A stretch of DNA of 64,000 bases from Nostoc piscinale CENA21 (GTDB lineage: Bacteria > Cyanobacteriota > Cyanobacteriia > Cyanobacteriales > Nostocaceae), in NCBI RefSeq assembly GCF_001298445.1, contig NZ_CP012036.1:667267-731266 (forward strand). Reading direction: 5' to 3'. The position numbers were made by a program, and so were the translations under genes. Positions within the stretch are counted from its first letter, which is position 1; every line of letters starts with the position of its first letter. Below the pieces are notes generated by a model that saw only the letters and a list, made by a program, of their open reading frames with translations, did not search any database and was not told the DNA's origin. Below are positions 54,574-63,954 of this stretch, in pieces.

Positions 54574-57321
54574 ATGCACATATCTTCATTCAGAATCTGG
54601 GCTTCTACCGGAGGTTTTCTGTTATGTCTGTTAACAACTCAACCAACTACAGCACAGATTATTCCAGATACCTCTTTACCTCAAAACTCTATCGTTCCGC
54701 CTAATTGTCTCGATTGTGAAATTACAGGTGGTACTAGAGTAGGTAACAATCTTTTCCATAGCTTTGAGCAATTTTCTGTACCTACAGGTGGCGTTGCTTA
54801 TTTCAATAACGCTGTGACTGTCGAGAACATCATTAGTCGTGTCACAGGTAACTCTATTTCTAACATTGATGGGTTAATTCGCACTAATCCAGCAGCTAAC
54901 TTGTTTTTGCTTAACTCTAATGGAATTATTTTTGGCCCCAACGCTTCACTTGATGTTGGTGGCTCTTTTATTGCAACTACCGCTAGTAAATTGGCCTTTG
55001 CTGATGGCACTGTATTTAACACCACAACAAACGGAACTACACCTCTGCTAACTATCAGCCGACCAATAGGTCTAATATTTAATCAAACGCCCGGTAGAAT
55101 TGTCAATCAAGCTGCTTCACTAGACTTAGATGACAACCCAATTGGGCTTCAGATACCAGCAGGAAGAACTTTAGCACTTGTGGGTGGTGAGGTAACCCTA
55201 GAAGGAGGCTTCTTAACCACACCGGGAGGGAGAATTGAGTTGGGTAGTGTTTCTGGTAATAGTGTAGTTAGTCTGACTCCCATAGAGAAAGGCTGGATGT
55301 TAGATTACGCAGGTGTGCAGAACTTTCAAGACATTACTTTAAATCAAGCAGCTTTTATTGGTTCTAGTGATTTAATGGGTGCTGACATCAAAATTCAGGG
55401 AAGGCTAGTTTCCATTACTGAAGGTAGTCAAGTTAGCTCCTTGGCTGGAACTGGTGGTCAAGCAGGGAATTTACAAGTAAATGCTTCCGAGCAAGTAGAA
55501 CTAGTGGGGAATCCAGCAGACTTTTTTATCACTAGTCTAGCTAATGAAGTTGAGGGTGAAGCTACAGGCGAAGGTCGAAGTTTAGAAATTGCTACTAAAC
55601 GCTTGATTATTCAAGGAGGAGCGCAAGTTTCAACAACTACGTATGGTACAGGTCGAGGAATAAATTTAAATGTAAGAGCCACAGAATCAGTAGAAATAAC
55701 AGGTAACTCGCCAATTTTTAATGTTCCTAGCGGTCTTTTTGCTGTAGCTGATTTAGACGCTACTCAGAAAGGAGGTACATTAACAATTGAAACTGGAAGT
55801 TTGATTCTTAAGGATGGAGCGCAAGTTTCAACTTCAACTTTTGGTGCAGGTGATGCGGGAGATTTAAGAGTAACAGCATCTGACTTAGTGACAGTTGAAG
55901 GTAGGACTCCTGATAATTTGCAAGCTAGTGGCTTATTTGCTCAAGTTGAACAAGGAGCCACAGGTGATGGTGGAAATTTGATAATTGAGACGCAGAAGTT
56001 AAATGTTTTAGGAGGAGCGCAGATATCCACTTCGGCTCGCAGTGGTGGTAGCGGTGGAAATTTAACTATTGATGCTGGCGATTTTGTCCTTTTGAGTGGG
56101 TTTGCATCGACAGCAGACGATTTGAGTAGAAGCAACATTCTGGTTTCCGCAGAACGGGGAGCCACTGAGAATGGCGGCAATTTAAATATTACTACTGGGC
56201 GGCTCACTGTCGAGAAGGGAGCAAGAATTTCAGCAGATAACTTTGGGACTGGTCAAGGGGGAACTGCAACTTTAAATGTTAGACAGTTAGTAGTTCAAGA
56301 TGGCGGCGCAATTAGAGCAGGTTCTTTTGGTGAAGGCCCTGGTGGAACTTTAACTGTAAATGCTAAAGATTTTGTTCAGGTTACTGGTACAGAAATGATC
56401 GGTTCTACTGTTGTACCTAGTACCTTGTTTACTCAAGCAGAAGCATCAGGAAAGGCAGGTAACTTAAACATTACAACTCCTAGACTCTATGTTGGAGATG
56501 GAGGACGCGTGACAGTTAATGGTGTAGGTTCTGGTGCTGCTGGTAACTTAACTATTACAACTAATGACCTGCGCCTGAATAGAGGTAATTTAACTGCTGA
56601 AACTAACGCCAAAGAGGGGGCTAATATCACTTTGCAGGGCTTAAAACTTTTGTTTTTACAAAATCAAAGCCTGATTTCTGCTCAAGCTTTCAACAATGCT
56701 AATGGTGGAAATATCAATATCGATGCCTCTAATGGTTTTGTAGTTGCAGTTCCCAAACAAAATAATGACATTATTGCTACTGCCTTTATAGGTCGAGGTG
56801 GCAATATTAACATTACAGCCAATAATATCTTTGGGTTTGAAGTAGGTAGATCCAAACCAGGCGAAACAGCAAATAATATTGATGCTAGTTCAGAATTTGG
56901 TTTTGCTGGAAATGTAACTATTAATACGCCAGATATAGACCCCAGCCGTGGGTTAGTTAATTTACCTACAAGTGTGATAGATGCTTCACAGGCGATCGCT
57001 TCTGGTTGTGCTGCTAATCCTAAGGAGGGTAGCGAGCTTGTTGTTACAGGGCGTGGTGGTTTACCTCCTAGCCCTAATGCAGAACTCAGTAGCGATGTAG
57101 TATGGTCAGATACTCGGCTAACTAAAATTAGCAGCGTGACGAATCAAAGAGCAGCGATCGCTATTTCTAATGTTCAGCCCAACACTAACAATGTATTAGC
57201 CAATTTACCTGCTAATGGTTGGGTGTTTAATAACAAAGGTGAGGTAACACTATTGGCAAATGCTCCTAGTAATACACCTCAGTATATAGGATTGATTTCT
57301 AATAGCTGTTCAAAATCCTGA
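54574..57321 (+). CDS. two-partner-secretion (TpsA-like) filamentous haemagglutinin-type exoprotein
   Basis: This 915-residue exported protein has a signal peptide (about 1-28, ending TTAQ) and the haemagglutination-activity domain of TPS substrates: GTRVGNNLFHSFEQFSVPTG, AVTVENIISRVTGNS, ANLFLLNSNGIIFGPNASLD, GGSFIATTASKLAFADG. A long beta-helix with repeated units follows (GGNLNITTGRLTVEKGARIS, GTGQGGTATLNV, and so on). The C-terminal Gly/Thr-rich region ends ISNSC. No partner TpsB gene is adjacent. Function in adhesion or interaction is inferred from the family. Confidence 0.87.
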   Translation: MHISSFRIWASTGGFLLCLLTTQPTTAQIIPDTSLPQNSIVPPNCLDCEITGGTRVGNNLFHSFEQFSVPTGGVAYFNNAVTVENIISRVTGNSISNIDGLIRTNPAANLFLLNSNGIIFGPNASLDVGGSFIATTASKLAFADGTVFNTTTNGTTPLLTISRPIGLIFNQTPGRIVNQAASLDLDDNPIGLQIPAGRTLALVGGEVTLEGGFLTTPGGRIELGSVSGNSVVSLTPIEKGWMLDYAGVQNFQDITLNQAAFIGSSDLMGADIKIQGRLVSITEGSQVSSLAGTGGQAGNLQVNASEQVELVGNPADFFITSLANEVEGEATGEGRSLEIATKRLIIQGGAQVSTTTYGTGRGINLNVRATESVEITGNSPIFNVPSGLFAVADLDATQKGGTLTIETGSLILKDGAQVSTSTFGAGDAGDLRVTASDLVTVEGRTPDNLQASGLFAQVEQGATGDGGNLIIETQKLNVLGGAQISTSARSGGSGGNLTIDAGDFVLLSGFASTADDLSRSNILVSAERGATENGGNLNITTGRLTVEKGARISADNFGTGQGGTATLNVRQLVVQDGGAIRAGSFGEGPGGTLTVNAKDFVQVTGTEMIGSTVVPSTLFTQAEASGKAGNLNITTPRLYVGDGGRVTVNGVGSGAAGNLTITTNDLRLNRGNLTAETNAKEGANITLQGLKLLFLQNQSLISAQAFNNANGGNINIDASNGFVVAVPKQNNDIIATAFIGRGGNINITANNIFGFEVGRSKPGETANNIDASSEFGFAGNVTINTPDIDPSRGLVNLPTSVIDASQAIASGCAANPKEGSELVVTGRGGLPPSPNAELSSDVVWSDTRLTKISSVTNQRAAIAISNVQPNTNNVLANLPANGWVFNNKGEVTLLANAPSNTPQYIGLISNSCSKS

Positions 57322-57565
57322 TTGCCAAAGCTTACAAATCTAGGTTAATTCTTTTCTACAACTAACAACGACATCATCTTAGCCCGAACTGACGTTAATT
57401 TATCGTAGACGTGCAAGCGGTGTTAGCGTAGCGGTAGCGACGTAGGAGCGTCAGCAGTGCATTGGGCGGCTTTGCCTACTCCCTCACTGACGTGCCAAGA
57501 ACACCAAGAAATCGTAGAGTCTGTGTAAGTCCTAATTTTGTTTTCGCGCCAGAGTTGGCGAGTAA
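57322..57565. repeat. dispersed repeat fragments between genes
   Basis: 57408-57460 holds GTGTTAGCGTAGCGGTAGCGACGTAGGAGCG, a GC-rich small palindrome region like those at 9690 and 21545. 57492-57535 has CGTGCCAAGAACACCAAGAAATCG, like 29832-29860. Confidence 0.5.
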
Positions 57566-58633
57566 CTAAATATGTTGCAAGGTATTCTCTGAGGCTGACT
57601 TAACGATTTGGCTGAGTTCTTGAAGTTTGGCGGCGACTGTACCGTTAGTTAATAGTTCTTCTGTTTTGGCTATACCTGATCGCATATCTGAACAAATACC
57701 ACTCCGCCAGAGATAAAATCCCCCATTCCATAAGGCTGTTTGCGTTAATTCCCCTGGTTTTCCGAGTAGAACATCTTGAATTTGCGTAATTAGTTCTTCA
57801 GTAGTTCCTAAAGGGACATTTTTGGTGGTAAACCCGTAATCGTGAGGTGAAAGAAATAATCTTTCTAAATCTGGGGATGCTGATAAAGCGATAATTGCAG
57901 TGCGATCGCGCGGTAAATCACAACTACCTTCTAACCCTTTAATTAAGGTATAGTTTTTCTCTTTCCTTAGCTCTAAAGCTGCTTGAAACATTCCTTCTGT
58001 CGGTGGGTGGACAAACCCAGCAATTAAATGAGCATCCCCAGCATAAGGACACCAAATTAATTCCATTGTGGCAAAGGGTGGACGTTTACCGAGTTGGTCG
58101 CGGTATTCCCAAATGCTTTTAGTTAAGGGAAAATGATGACGGGTGTAGATAAAGCCAATTTTGGTTTGTTCAAAGACTGCCTGGGTTTGAGGCAAAGATA
58201 AAGCAGTCCAATCAACACCTAAACCTTGCCACACTTCTATTAAAGGTAAACCATATTTGGTAGGAAAGCGATCGCCACCGTGCATTACCACAGGCTGTCC
58301 AGCCGCCGCGAGAATTAAAGCTGTGACGGGACTAATAGGTGCAGTCCTCGTTCTGCCATCATAAGGTATTCCCAACACCATTACAGGAGATGTAGCGTTG
58401 ATCGGTTGGAGTTTTGGCCCTAGTTCATCATAAGCATCTAACATTCCTGCCAACTCTTCGCCCGTTGGTCGTTTGATGCGGTGGGCAATTAAGAATGCGC
58501 CGATTTGGGCTGGTGTTGCTTCTCCCAGCAAAATCATTTTAGTAGCGATCGCAGCTTCCGCACGAGTTAAATTTTCGCCTGTGTGATTACCACTGCCTAC
58601 CTTTTTTAGTAGTTCCCTGAAGATATTGCTCAT
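57566..58633 (-). CDS. anthranilate phosphoribosyltransferase-like (TrpD2/YbiB-type) protein
   Basis: This 355-residue protein has the TrpD fold order: LTRAEAAIATKMILLGEATP with the helical N-terminal domain, then VMVLGIPYDGRTRTAPISPV and VVMHGGDRFPTKYGLP, and KGLEGSCDLPRDR near the end. Real TrpD has GTGGD in the PRPP loop; here it is GIPYDG, so it should not be the tryptophan enzyme. Related TrpD2 proteins bind nucleic acid or have unknown substrates. It is co-oriented with, and downstream of, the LysR regulator. Confidence 0.8.
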   Translation of the reverse strand: MSNIFRELLKKVGSGNHTGENLTRAEAAIATKMILLGEATPAQIGAFLIAHRIKRPTGEELAGMLDAYDELGPKLQPINATSPVMVLGIPYDGRTRTAPISPVTALILAAAGQPVVMHGGDRFPTKYGLPLIEVWQGLGVDWTALSLPQTQAVFEQTKIGFIYTRHHFPLTKSIWEYRDQLGKRPPFATMELIWCPYAGDAHLIAGFVHPPTEGMFQAALELRKEKNYTLIKGLEGSCDLPRDRTAIIALSASPDLERLFLSPHDYGFTTKNVPLGTTEELITQIQDVLLGKPGELTQTALWNGGFYLWRSGICSDMRSGIAKTEELLTNGTVAAKLQELSQIVKSASENTLQHI

Positions 58634-58705
58634 ATTTGGTCACGGGTCATTTGTCAATGGTACAAACTATTGACCATTGACTATGGACTGTTGACTAATC
58701 ATACT

Positions 58706-59640
58706 TCAGGAAGCCGATCGCTGTTCTTTTGATTGCGGCGGAATATTTTCTAACACCAGTTCCCAAAAATGTTTAATCGGGGGAATTTGCAGGCGGTCTT
58801 GGGTTGTGACCATAACAACACGACGAGTCAAGCCAGAATTATCTAAGGGATTATTCGCTAAAGGACGCACAGCTAAAGTTGAGTCGTGACGCGACTCGAC
58901 TAATGCGGAAGTCGGGAGTAAGGCAATTAATTCACCTTGACGCACTACACCACGAAACGCATCTAGGGTATTTACTTCTAAAGCTGCATGGAGTGTGGCT
59001 TCTAAACGCTCAAATTTATCTTGGACTAACCGCTGCATTCCATAGCCATCTTTAAATACCACTTGGGGATAACGCACCAATCTGACCAAGGGATGCGTTC
59101 ATATTGGGCAAGAGGATGGTTGGCGGCGGTGAGGACTTCGATTGGTTCATCGTATAAAACCTCCACCACCATTTCTCTGCCAGTGGTTAAAAAGCGATTA
59201 TTCATCACGATCGCTAAATCTACTAAACCATCTTTGAGAACCTTCAGGGCGCGATCGCTCCCCAAAGATGTTACCCGCAACTGGACTTCAGGATAATCTC
59301 GGCAGAACTTTTGTAATATTGGCGGTAAGTAAGAAGCACAAAGAGAATGAATCGAAGCAATGCACAACTCTGGTTGCTTACCCGCCATTAAATCTGCTAA
59401 TTCTTGGGTCGCAACTTGCCACTCCTGACAAATCTTGCGGACACGCGGTAATAAACGTTCCCCGCCCAAGGTTAATTTAGCATGAGTGTTGCGGTGAAAC
59501 AATTCCACACCCAAATCAGCCTCTAACGCTTGGATTTGGCGGCTGATAGTCGATTGAGTAACACCACATTGTCGGGCGGCTTGTTGGAAGCTGCCACTGT
59601 CTGCGATCGCCAAAAAAGCTTGCAACTGTTCTAGTCGCAT
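58706..59640 (-). CDS. LysR-family transcriptional regulator, frameshifted
   Basis: The first frame has the LysR helix-turn-helix (MRLEQLQAFLAIADSGSFQQ, QCGVTQSTISRQIQALEAD) and the first half of the ligand domain. Near 59083 the coding strand reads CCTTGGTCAGATTGGTG; one more A (GAATTGG) would continue as WSELVRYPQVVFKDGYG and run through to the end (LVLENIPPQSK). So one base is missing, not in a long run. Corrected length is 311 residues. It precedes the TrpD-like gene, which it may control. Confidence 0.87.
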
Positions 59641-60051
59641 GTGAATGTAGCCTGAATTACATTTACGGCTCTCATTAAGTTAACGGTTTTCCTTCCAAAA
59701 TTTAGTAGAGTTTGCTACATCTGCTAACAATTGACATATTTTAATAGAAATTTAACTTTTGCTTGTGATCTCATTGAAGAAGGCAGAAGGCAGAGGGCAG
59801 AAGGGACAAATCAGAAGGGGATTCGACCCCTCCTGATTTAGAGCAACTGAACTCTCGTTCAGTGGGGTTTTTAAACCCTTGCTCCCTTTGGTCGCAGCAG
59901 AGGGCAGAGGACAGCATTCCTTCTGCCTCCTGCCCTCTACCCTCTGCCTTTCTTGATAAACAGACCATAAGAAATTACTACAAGGCTTGTGGTATTGCTA
60001 TTCTTTCTTTTTACTTTTAACTTTTAACTTTTGCCTTTTTTTCCTAGTCTC
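59641..60051. repeat. 411-bp gap with GGCAGA-type short tandem repeats
   Basis: 59776-59803 and 59895-59950 contain GAAGGCAGAAGGCAGAGGGCAGA units and their inverse (CTGCCTCCTGCCCTCTACCC); between them is a hairpin-like stretch (ACTGAACTCTCGTTCAGTGG). The rest, including the upstream region of the LysR gene, shows nothing else. No ORF is supported. Confidence 0.7.
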
Positions 60052-63000
60052 TTAATTCCATTCCCCTTGAAAGACAAACGCAGACCAATAATAAGGCGCA
60101 TTCCATTGAGGATCTCGCCACATCTCTAGTTGGGCTTGTCGCAGTGCAGATGAGGGTTTTAAGCCTTTTTGTAGTATTGCCGAGTAAAACTTGGACATCA
60201 ACAATGCCGTACCTTCATCAGCTACGTCCCACAAACTAGACACAACACTTTTACCACCGGCATACATCAAACCGCCTGTGAGTCCGACTAAACCTTCGCC
60301 TTTAACAGTTTTTCCTAGTCCAGTACGACAACCGCTTAATACTACCAAGTCAGCAGATAATTTGAGGTTAAAAGTATCAGGAATAGATAACAAGCTTCTT
60401 TGGACATCCCCTACTTCGTTCACTACAGACATGACCATACCCGATCTTTCTGGTCTTTGGCTATCGAGAATCCCGTGAGAAGCGAAATGCACAAAGCGAT
60501 ACTGACTAATCTCTGGGTTGATAGCTGCTTGACGATTCGCTGCGAAGTCGAATTTGACCAATTTTTGCGAATTTGGAAATAACGACAGAATTTCGTCAGC
60601 TTCTTGGCGTGTACCGGTTAATCGCTCATAGAGTTCTTCATCGTTAGACTTGGTGAAGCGCGATTTTAATCGTTCATCGTTGCGGCTAAAAACTGGGTCA
60701 GCAAATATAGCTAAACTTTTACTGGGTTTGCGAGAATTTTGTCTATTTCTAATCACAGCCAGAGTAGAAACTGAGGGTAAACCAACGATTTCATGTTTAA
60801 CCAGTAAAGGTTCGGGTTTGTCTGCTGGAGAATTGGGATGAGGGAGAGCGTTGAAAGGAATATATTGGAGGATGCCATCAGCCACGATTAATAAGCGTTT
60901 TTGTCCTAGTTGATTTGCAACCTGTCCCAAAAGTATTTGACTCAACTGTTGGGATGATTGGCGATCGCGCAATGATGGATTGGGAGAAGAAACTGCTGTA
61001 TAAAATTTTCTGGCTAAAGGCTCTATTTCCGAAATCTTGGGTAATTGATAACTGCTAACACCAGTTTTACTAACTAACCATAAGTAACTATGCTCTTCTC
61101 CTAATAGATATTCTAAAAGTAAGGTGTCATCATCTAAAATTTGTTTTTGAATTTGCTTAATTTCTACTGGTTTAGCTAATTCAACTGCTCGCACATCTAA
61201 TTCTTTTTGATTTTGTTTGCCCAATCTTGAAGTTTGATTTGTTCTATTAATTATCGCTAATAAACTGCGAGCATGAGAGCGTTCACTAGCTTGAAAACCT
61301 TGAATATCATAACCTACTTGCGGATTTTTTTGATGTAACTTCATTAATAAATCCACATAAAACGCATAATAATTTTGTTTTGATTCTAAATATTTAGCTA
61401 AACTAGTATAAGACCGATATGTTGTTATTCTCAGTACAGGTTTATCTTTTTCTTCTCGTTCAGCATTCTCAATTTGAGCGCCTTCTGATTCAACCGTGGC
61501 AATTGCTTTTTCTATTTGTGCTTGTGCTTTCTGAAAATTGCCACGTTCGCGTTCTAACATAGATAAACCTAAGTAAACATCAGCTTTTTGGATATTTTTT
61601 TTATTGGCTTGGGCTTCAGTTAATGATTGGTTAAAAAATTCTTCTGCTTGCTGATATTGACGATTTTTTAAATAAGATTTACCAATTAAATATAGTATTT
61701 CTTGTCTATCGTTATTCAAGCTAACGCCAAGAAATGGTGGTGCAGACAAAGCTTTTTGGTATGCTGCTACAGCTTCAGTGTTTCTTCCTACATCAGTTAA
61801 AACTTTTCCTTTTTCTTTACCTAAGTAAGAGATAACGAAGCCAGAGAACTGAGTAAATTGTGGGTAAGCTTTTTCTAAAGATTGGTATTCTGTTTCTAGT
61901 ATGTTTATTGCTTCTAATTTTAGTTGATTATCTTTGGAAAAATAAGCATCAGCAGCAGATAATAAATTATTAATAGATTGAGCATAAGGTTGTTTAGGAT
62001 TTTGATTAAATTCACGTAGAAATTCTTTTAGTAATGGTCTAAATTTCGGCCAGATATTTTCAGCAAATTTATCATTGTTACTACCATCTTCTTCTGATGT
62101 TAAAGCTGAATTAAAAAACGGTAAAAATGCTGGCAGTAATTGTGTGATTTTATCACTGTTTTCGGGTTCTATATTAGATAGTAACGAAGTCAGTTTTAGG
62201 ATAAAATTGTTAAGATTATTAGCTGTTATCTCTGGTTTATCTACTTCATTATATAACCTAATTTTTGGTAGTTCTGGTAATGTCCTTAATAAAGCCAAAG
62301 ATGACTTCTTAGTATCCTTCTTATCCTCTATTTGAAGAGCGTCAACTATTTTTTCAAAATTAATAGCTCCCCAAATTTTTTCGGCATCACTGAAAATATA
62401 CAAAGCCTGTTGATAATCGGCAAAAGCTTGATAAATACCACTAATATTGAAAAGTGTTTCAGCTTCCCAAAGACGCACATCTGGAAGAGGTAAGTATTCT
62501 AAAGTTTCACTATTACCTATTTGTACGCCTGAAATTCCACTAGTACCTTTAGTACTAGATGTAGCAATTCCAAAATATAGAGAACTAGTTTTAATTGATT
62601 TAGAATCTTCGTCTGTCTTGTTAACTCCAATTTTAGCTAGGCTAGGATTTTTACTAAACTTCTGCCACATTTTCAGTGCTTTGGTATATATTTCCATCGC
62701 CATTTCTTTTTCATCTAGCTCTCGATAATTTAGAGCTAAATTATTTAAAGTCAAAGCTTCCCAAAATGGCATTTTTAATTTCTGAAACAGAATGAGTGAT
62801 TGATTGTAATTTTCAATTGCCTGTTTATATTCTTGAATTTTATTATATGTATTACCTAAGTTATTCAAAACTTTAGCTTGTCCAATTAAATCTTGCTTAT
62901 GCTGAAAAATCTTCAGGGCTTCTTGATATTTAGGAATAGCCTTTTTTTGGTCATCTTTTTCTTTTAAGTCAGCATAAATATTAGCAATATTGTTGGTAGC

Positions 63001-63954
63001 ATTTGCAATTCCTAATTCATCCTTGTTAGCTTGGGCTTTATTTAAAGCTTGTTGATTAACAAAAAATTTCTCACCTAGCTTCTCGGCTAGTTCATTTTCT
63101 TTAACTTTAATAATTGCGATGAATTTGTTTTTATCTTTACCTGGTTCAAAGGCAACTTCTACATTCTTAAATAAGCCAAAATCAAATAAATGCTTTATTT
63201 GTTGCTGTGTTACCGATTTTAGAAATACTTGTCCCGGTTTAATATTAAACTCTTCTATAATCAATTTTGCAGGAATCTTCCCTTCAATGGGTTTACCATC
63301 TTTATCTATTTCTTTATCGTCGTCTGTTAAAAATTTAACTTGAATATCTTCAATTACCCCTTCAGCAATTTTTAGTTTGACAACACCATTGTCATCAACT
63401 TGTGGCGGGCCAACTACACTTGCCAAGATATAGCCTTTATCTTGATACCATTTATATAACTGCGCGATATTATTTTGCAATTTATTTAAATTTAAAGTGC
63501 TACCGTAATCTTTACTAAAAATGCTATTAACGACTTGTGGCGATAGTATGGTAGAAGCTTGAGGTACAGCAGTTAGTTCTACTTTTTTTAAAACGGGGTT
63601 AGTTTTGACAATAAAAGTTACACGTACCCCTAATGGAGTATCGGCTGGTTCGGCTCTGACGTTAGAAAACCACCCTGTAGCGAAAATGGCGTTGATGTCT
63701 TCTTGTAATTGCGATCGCGTACTTGTTTTACCTGGTTTAATCTTAATTGTTTTGTAAACTAAATCTTCTAAATTTTCTGGTGCGCCTTTTACTACTACTT
63801 CTGAGACAAGTACCTTTGGTTCTGCTTCTGTTGGTGGCTGTGGTTGCGTACTAGGAGATGGTTGAGATGATGACTGTGCTAAAGCAATTAAAGGAAACAC
63901 CCCAAGAAACTCTGATATTAAAAGTAGATTGATGAATATAATTAAACTTCTCAT
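60052..63954 (-). CDS. exported POTRA-TPR-CHAT protein (caspase-like protease domain)
   Basis: This 1300-residue protein has a signal peptide (about 1-27) and a Pro/Gln/Ser linker. About three POTRA domains (49-290) follow, with VLVSEVVVKGAPENLEDLVY, TRSQLQEDINAIFATGWFSN and DTPLGVRVTFIV nearly as in cyanobacterial Omp85. A long TPR array comes next (about 305-900; AIPKYQEALKIFQHKQDLIG, AIENYNQSLILFQKL). The C-terminal CHAT domain has the His1160/Cys1209 dyad (FVHFASHGILD, VVLSGCRTGLG) and ends WSAFVFQGEW. CHAT proteases cleave specific partners. No beta-barrel is present. It should act in the periplasm. Confidence 0.88.
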   Translation of the reverse strand: MRSLIIFINLLLISEFLGVFPLIALAQSSSQPSPSTQPQPPTEAEPKVLVSEVVVKGAPENLEDLVYKTIKIKPGKTSTRSQLQEDINAIFATGWFSNVRAEPADTPLGVRVTFIVKTNPVLKKVELTAVPQASTILSPQVVNSIFSKDYGSTLNLNKLQNNIAQLYKWYQDKGYILASVVGPPQVDDNGVVKLKIAEGVIEDIQVKFLTDDDKEIDKDGKPIEGKIPAKLIIEEFNIKPGQVFLKSVTQQQIKHLFDFGLFKNVEVAFEPGKDKNKFIAIIKVKENELAEKLGEKFFVNQQALNKAQANKDELGIANATNNIANIYADLKEKDDQKKAIPKYQEALKIFQHKQDLIGQAKVLNNLGNTYNKIQEYKQAIENYNQSLILFQKLKMPFWEALTLNNLALNYRELDEKEMAMEIYTKALKMWQKFSKNPSLAKIGVNKTDEDSKSIKTSSLYFGIATSSTKGTSGISGVQIGNSETLEYLPLPDVRLWEAETLFNISGIYQAFADYQQALYIFSDAEKIWGAINFEKIVDALQIEDKKDTKKSSLALLRTLPELPKIRLYNEVDKPEITANNLNNFILKLTSLLSNIEPENSDKITQLLPAFLPFFNSALTSEEDGSNNDKFAENIWPKFRPLLKEFLREFNQNPKQPYAQSINNLLSAADAYFSKDNQLKLEAINILETEYQSLEKAYPQFTQFSGFVISYLGKEKGKVLTDVGRNTEAVAAYQKALSAPPFLGVSLNNDRQEILYLIGKSYLKNRQYQQAEEFFNQSLTEAQANKKNIQKADVYLGLSMLERERGNFQKAQAQIEKAIATVESEGAQIENAEREEKDKPVLRITTYRSYTSLAKYLESKQNYYAFYVDLLMKLHQKNPQVGYDIQGFQASERSHARSLLAIINRTNQTSRLGKQNQKELDVRAVELAKPVEIKQIQKQILDDDTLLLEYLLGEEHSYLWLVSKTGVSSYQLPKISEIEPLARKFYTAVSSPNPSLRDRQSSQQLSQILLGQVANQLGQKRLLIVADGILQYIPFNALPHPNSPADKPEPLLVKHEIVGLPSVSTLAVIRNRQNSRKPSKSLAIFADPVFSRNDERLKSRFTKSNDEELYERLTGTRQEADEILSLFPNSQKLVKFDFAANRQAAINPEISQYRFVHFASHGILDSQRPERSGMVMSVVNEVGDVQRSLLSIPDTFNLKLSADLVVLSGCRTGLGKTVKGEGLVGLTGGLMYAGGKSVVSSLWDVADEGTALLMSKFYSAILQKGLKPSSALRQAQLEMWRDPQWNAPYYWSAFVFQGEWN

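Noticed and set aside
59771..59968. Small minus-strand frame of 65 codons
   Set aside because: It is made of GGCAGA short tandem repeats and their inverse; repetitive peptide, not a gene.
60191..63343. Plus-strand frames within the CHAT-TPR gene
   Set aside because: They overlap a continuous 1300-codon frame with clear domains and have no family features.
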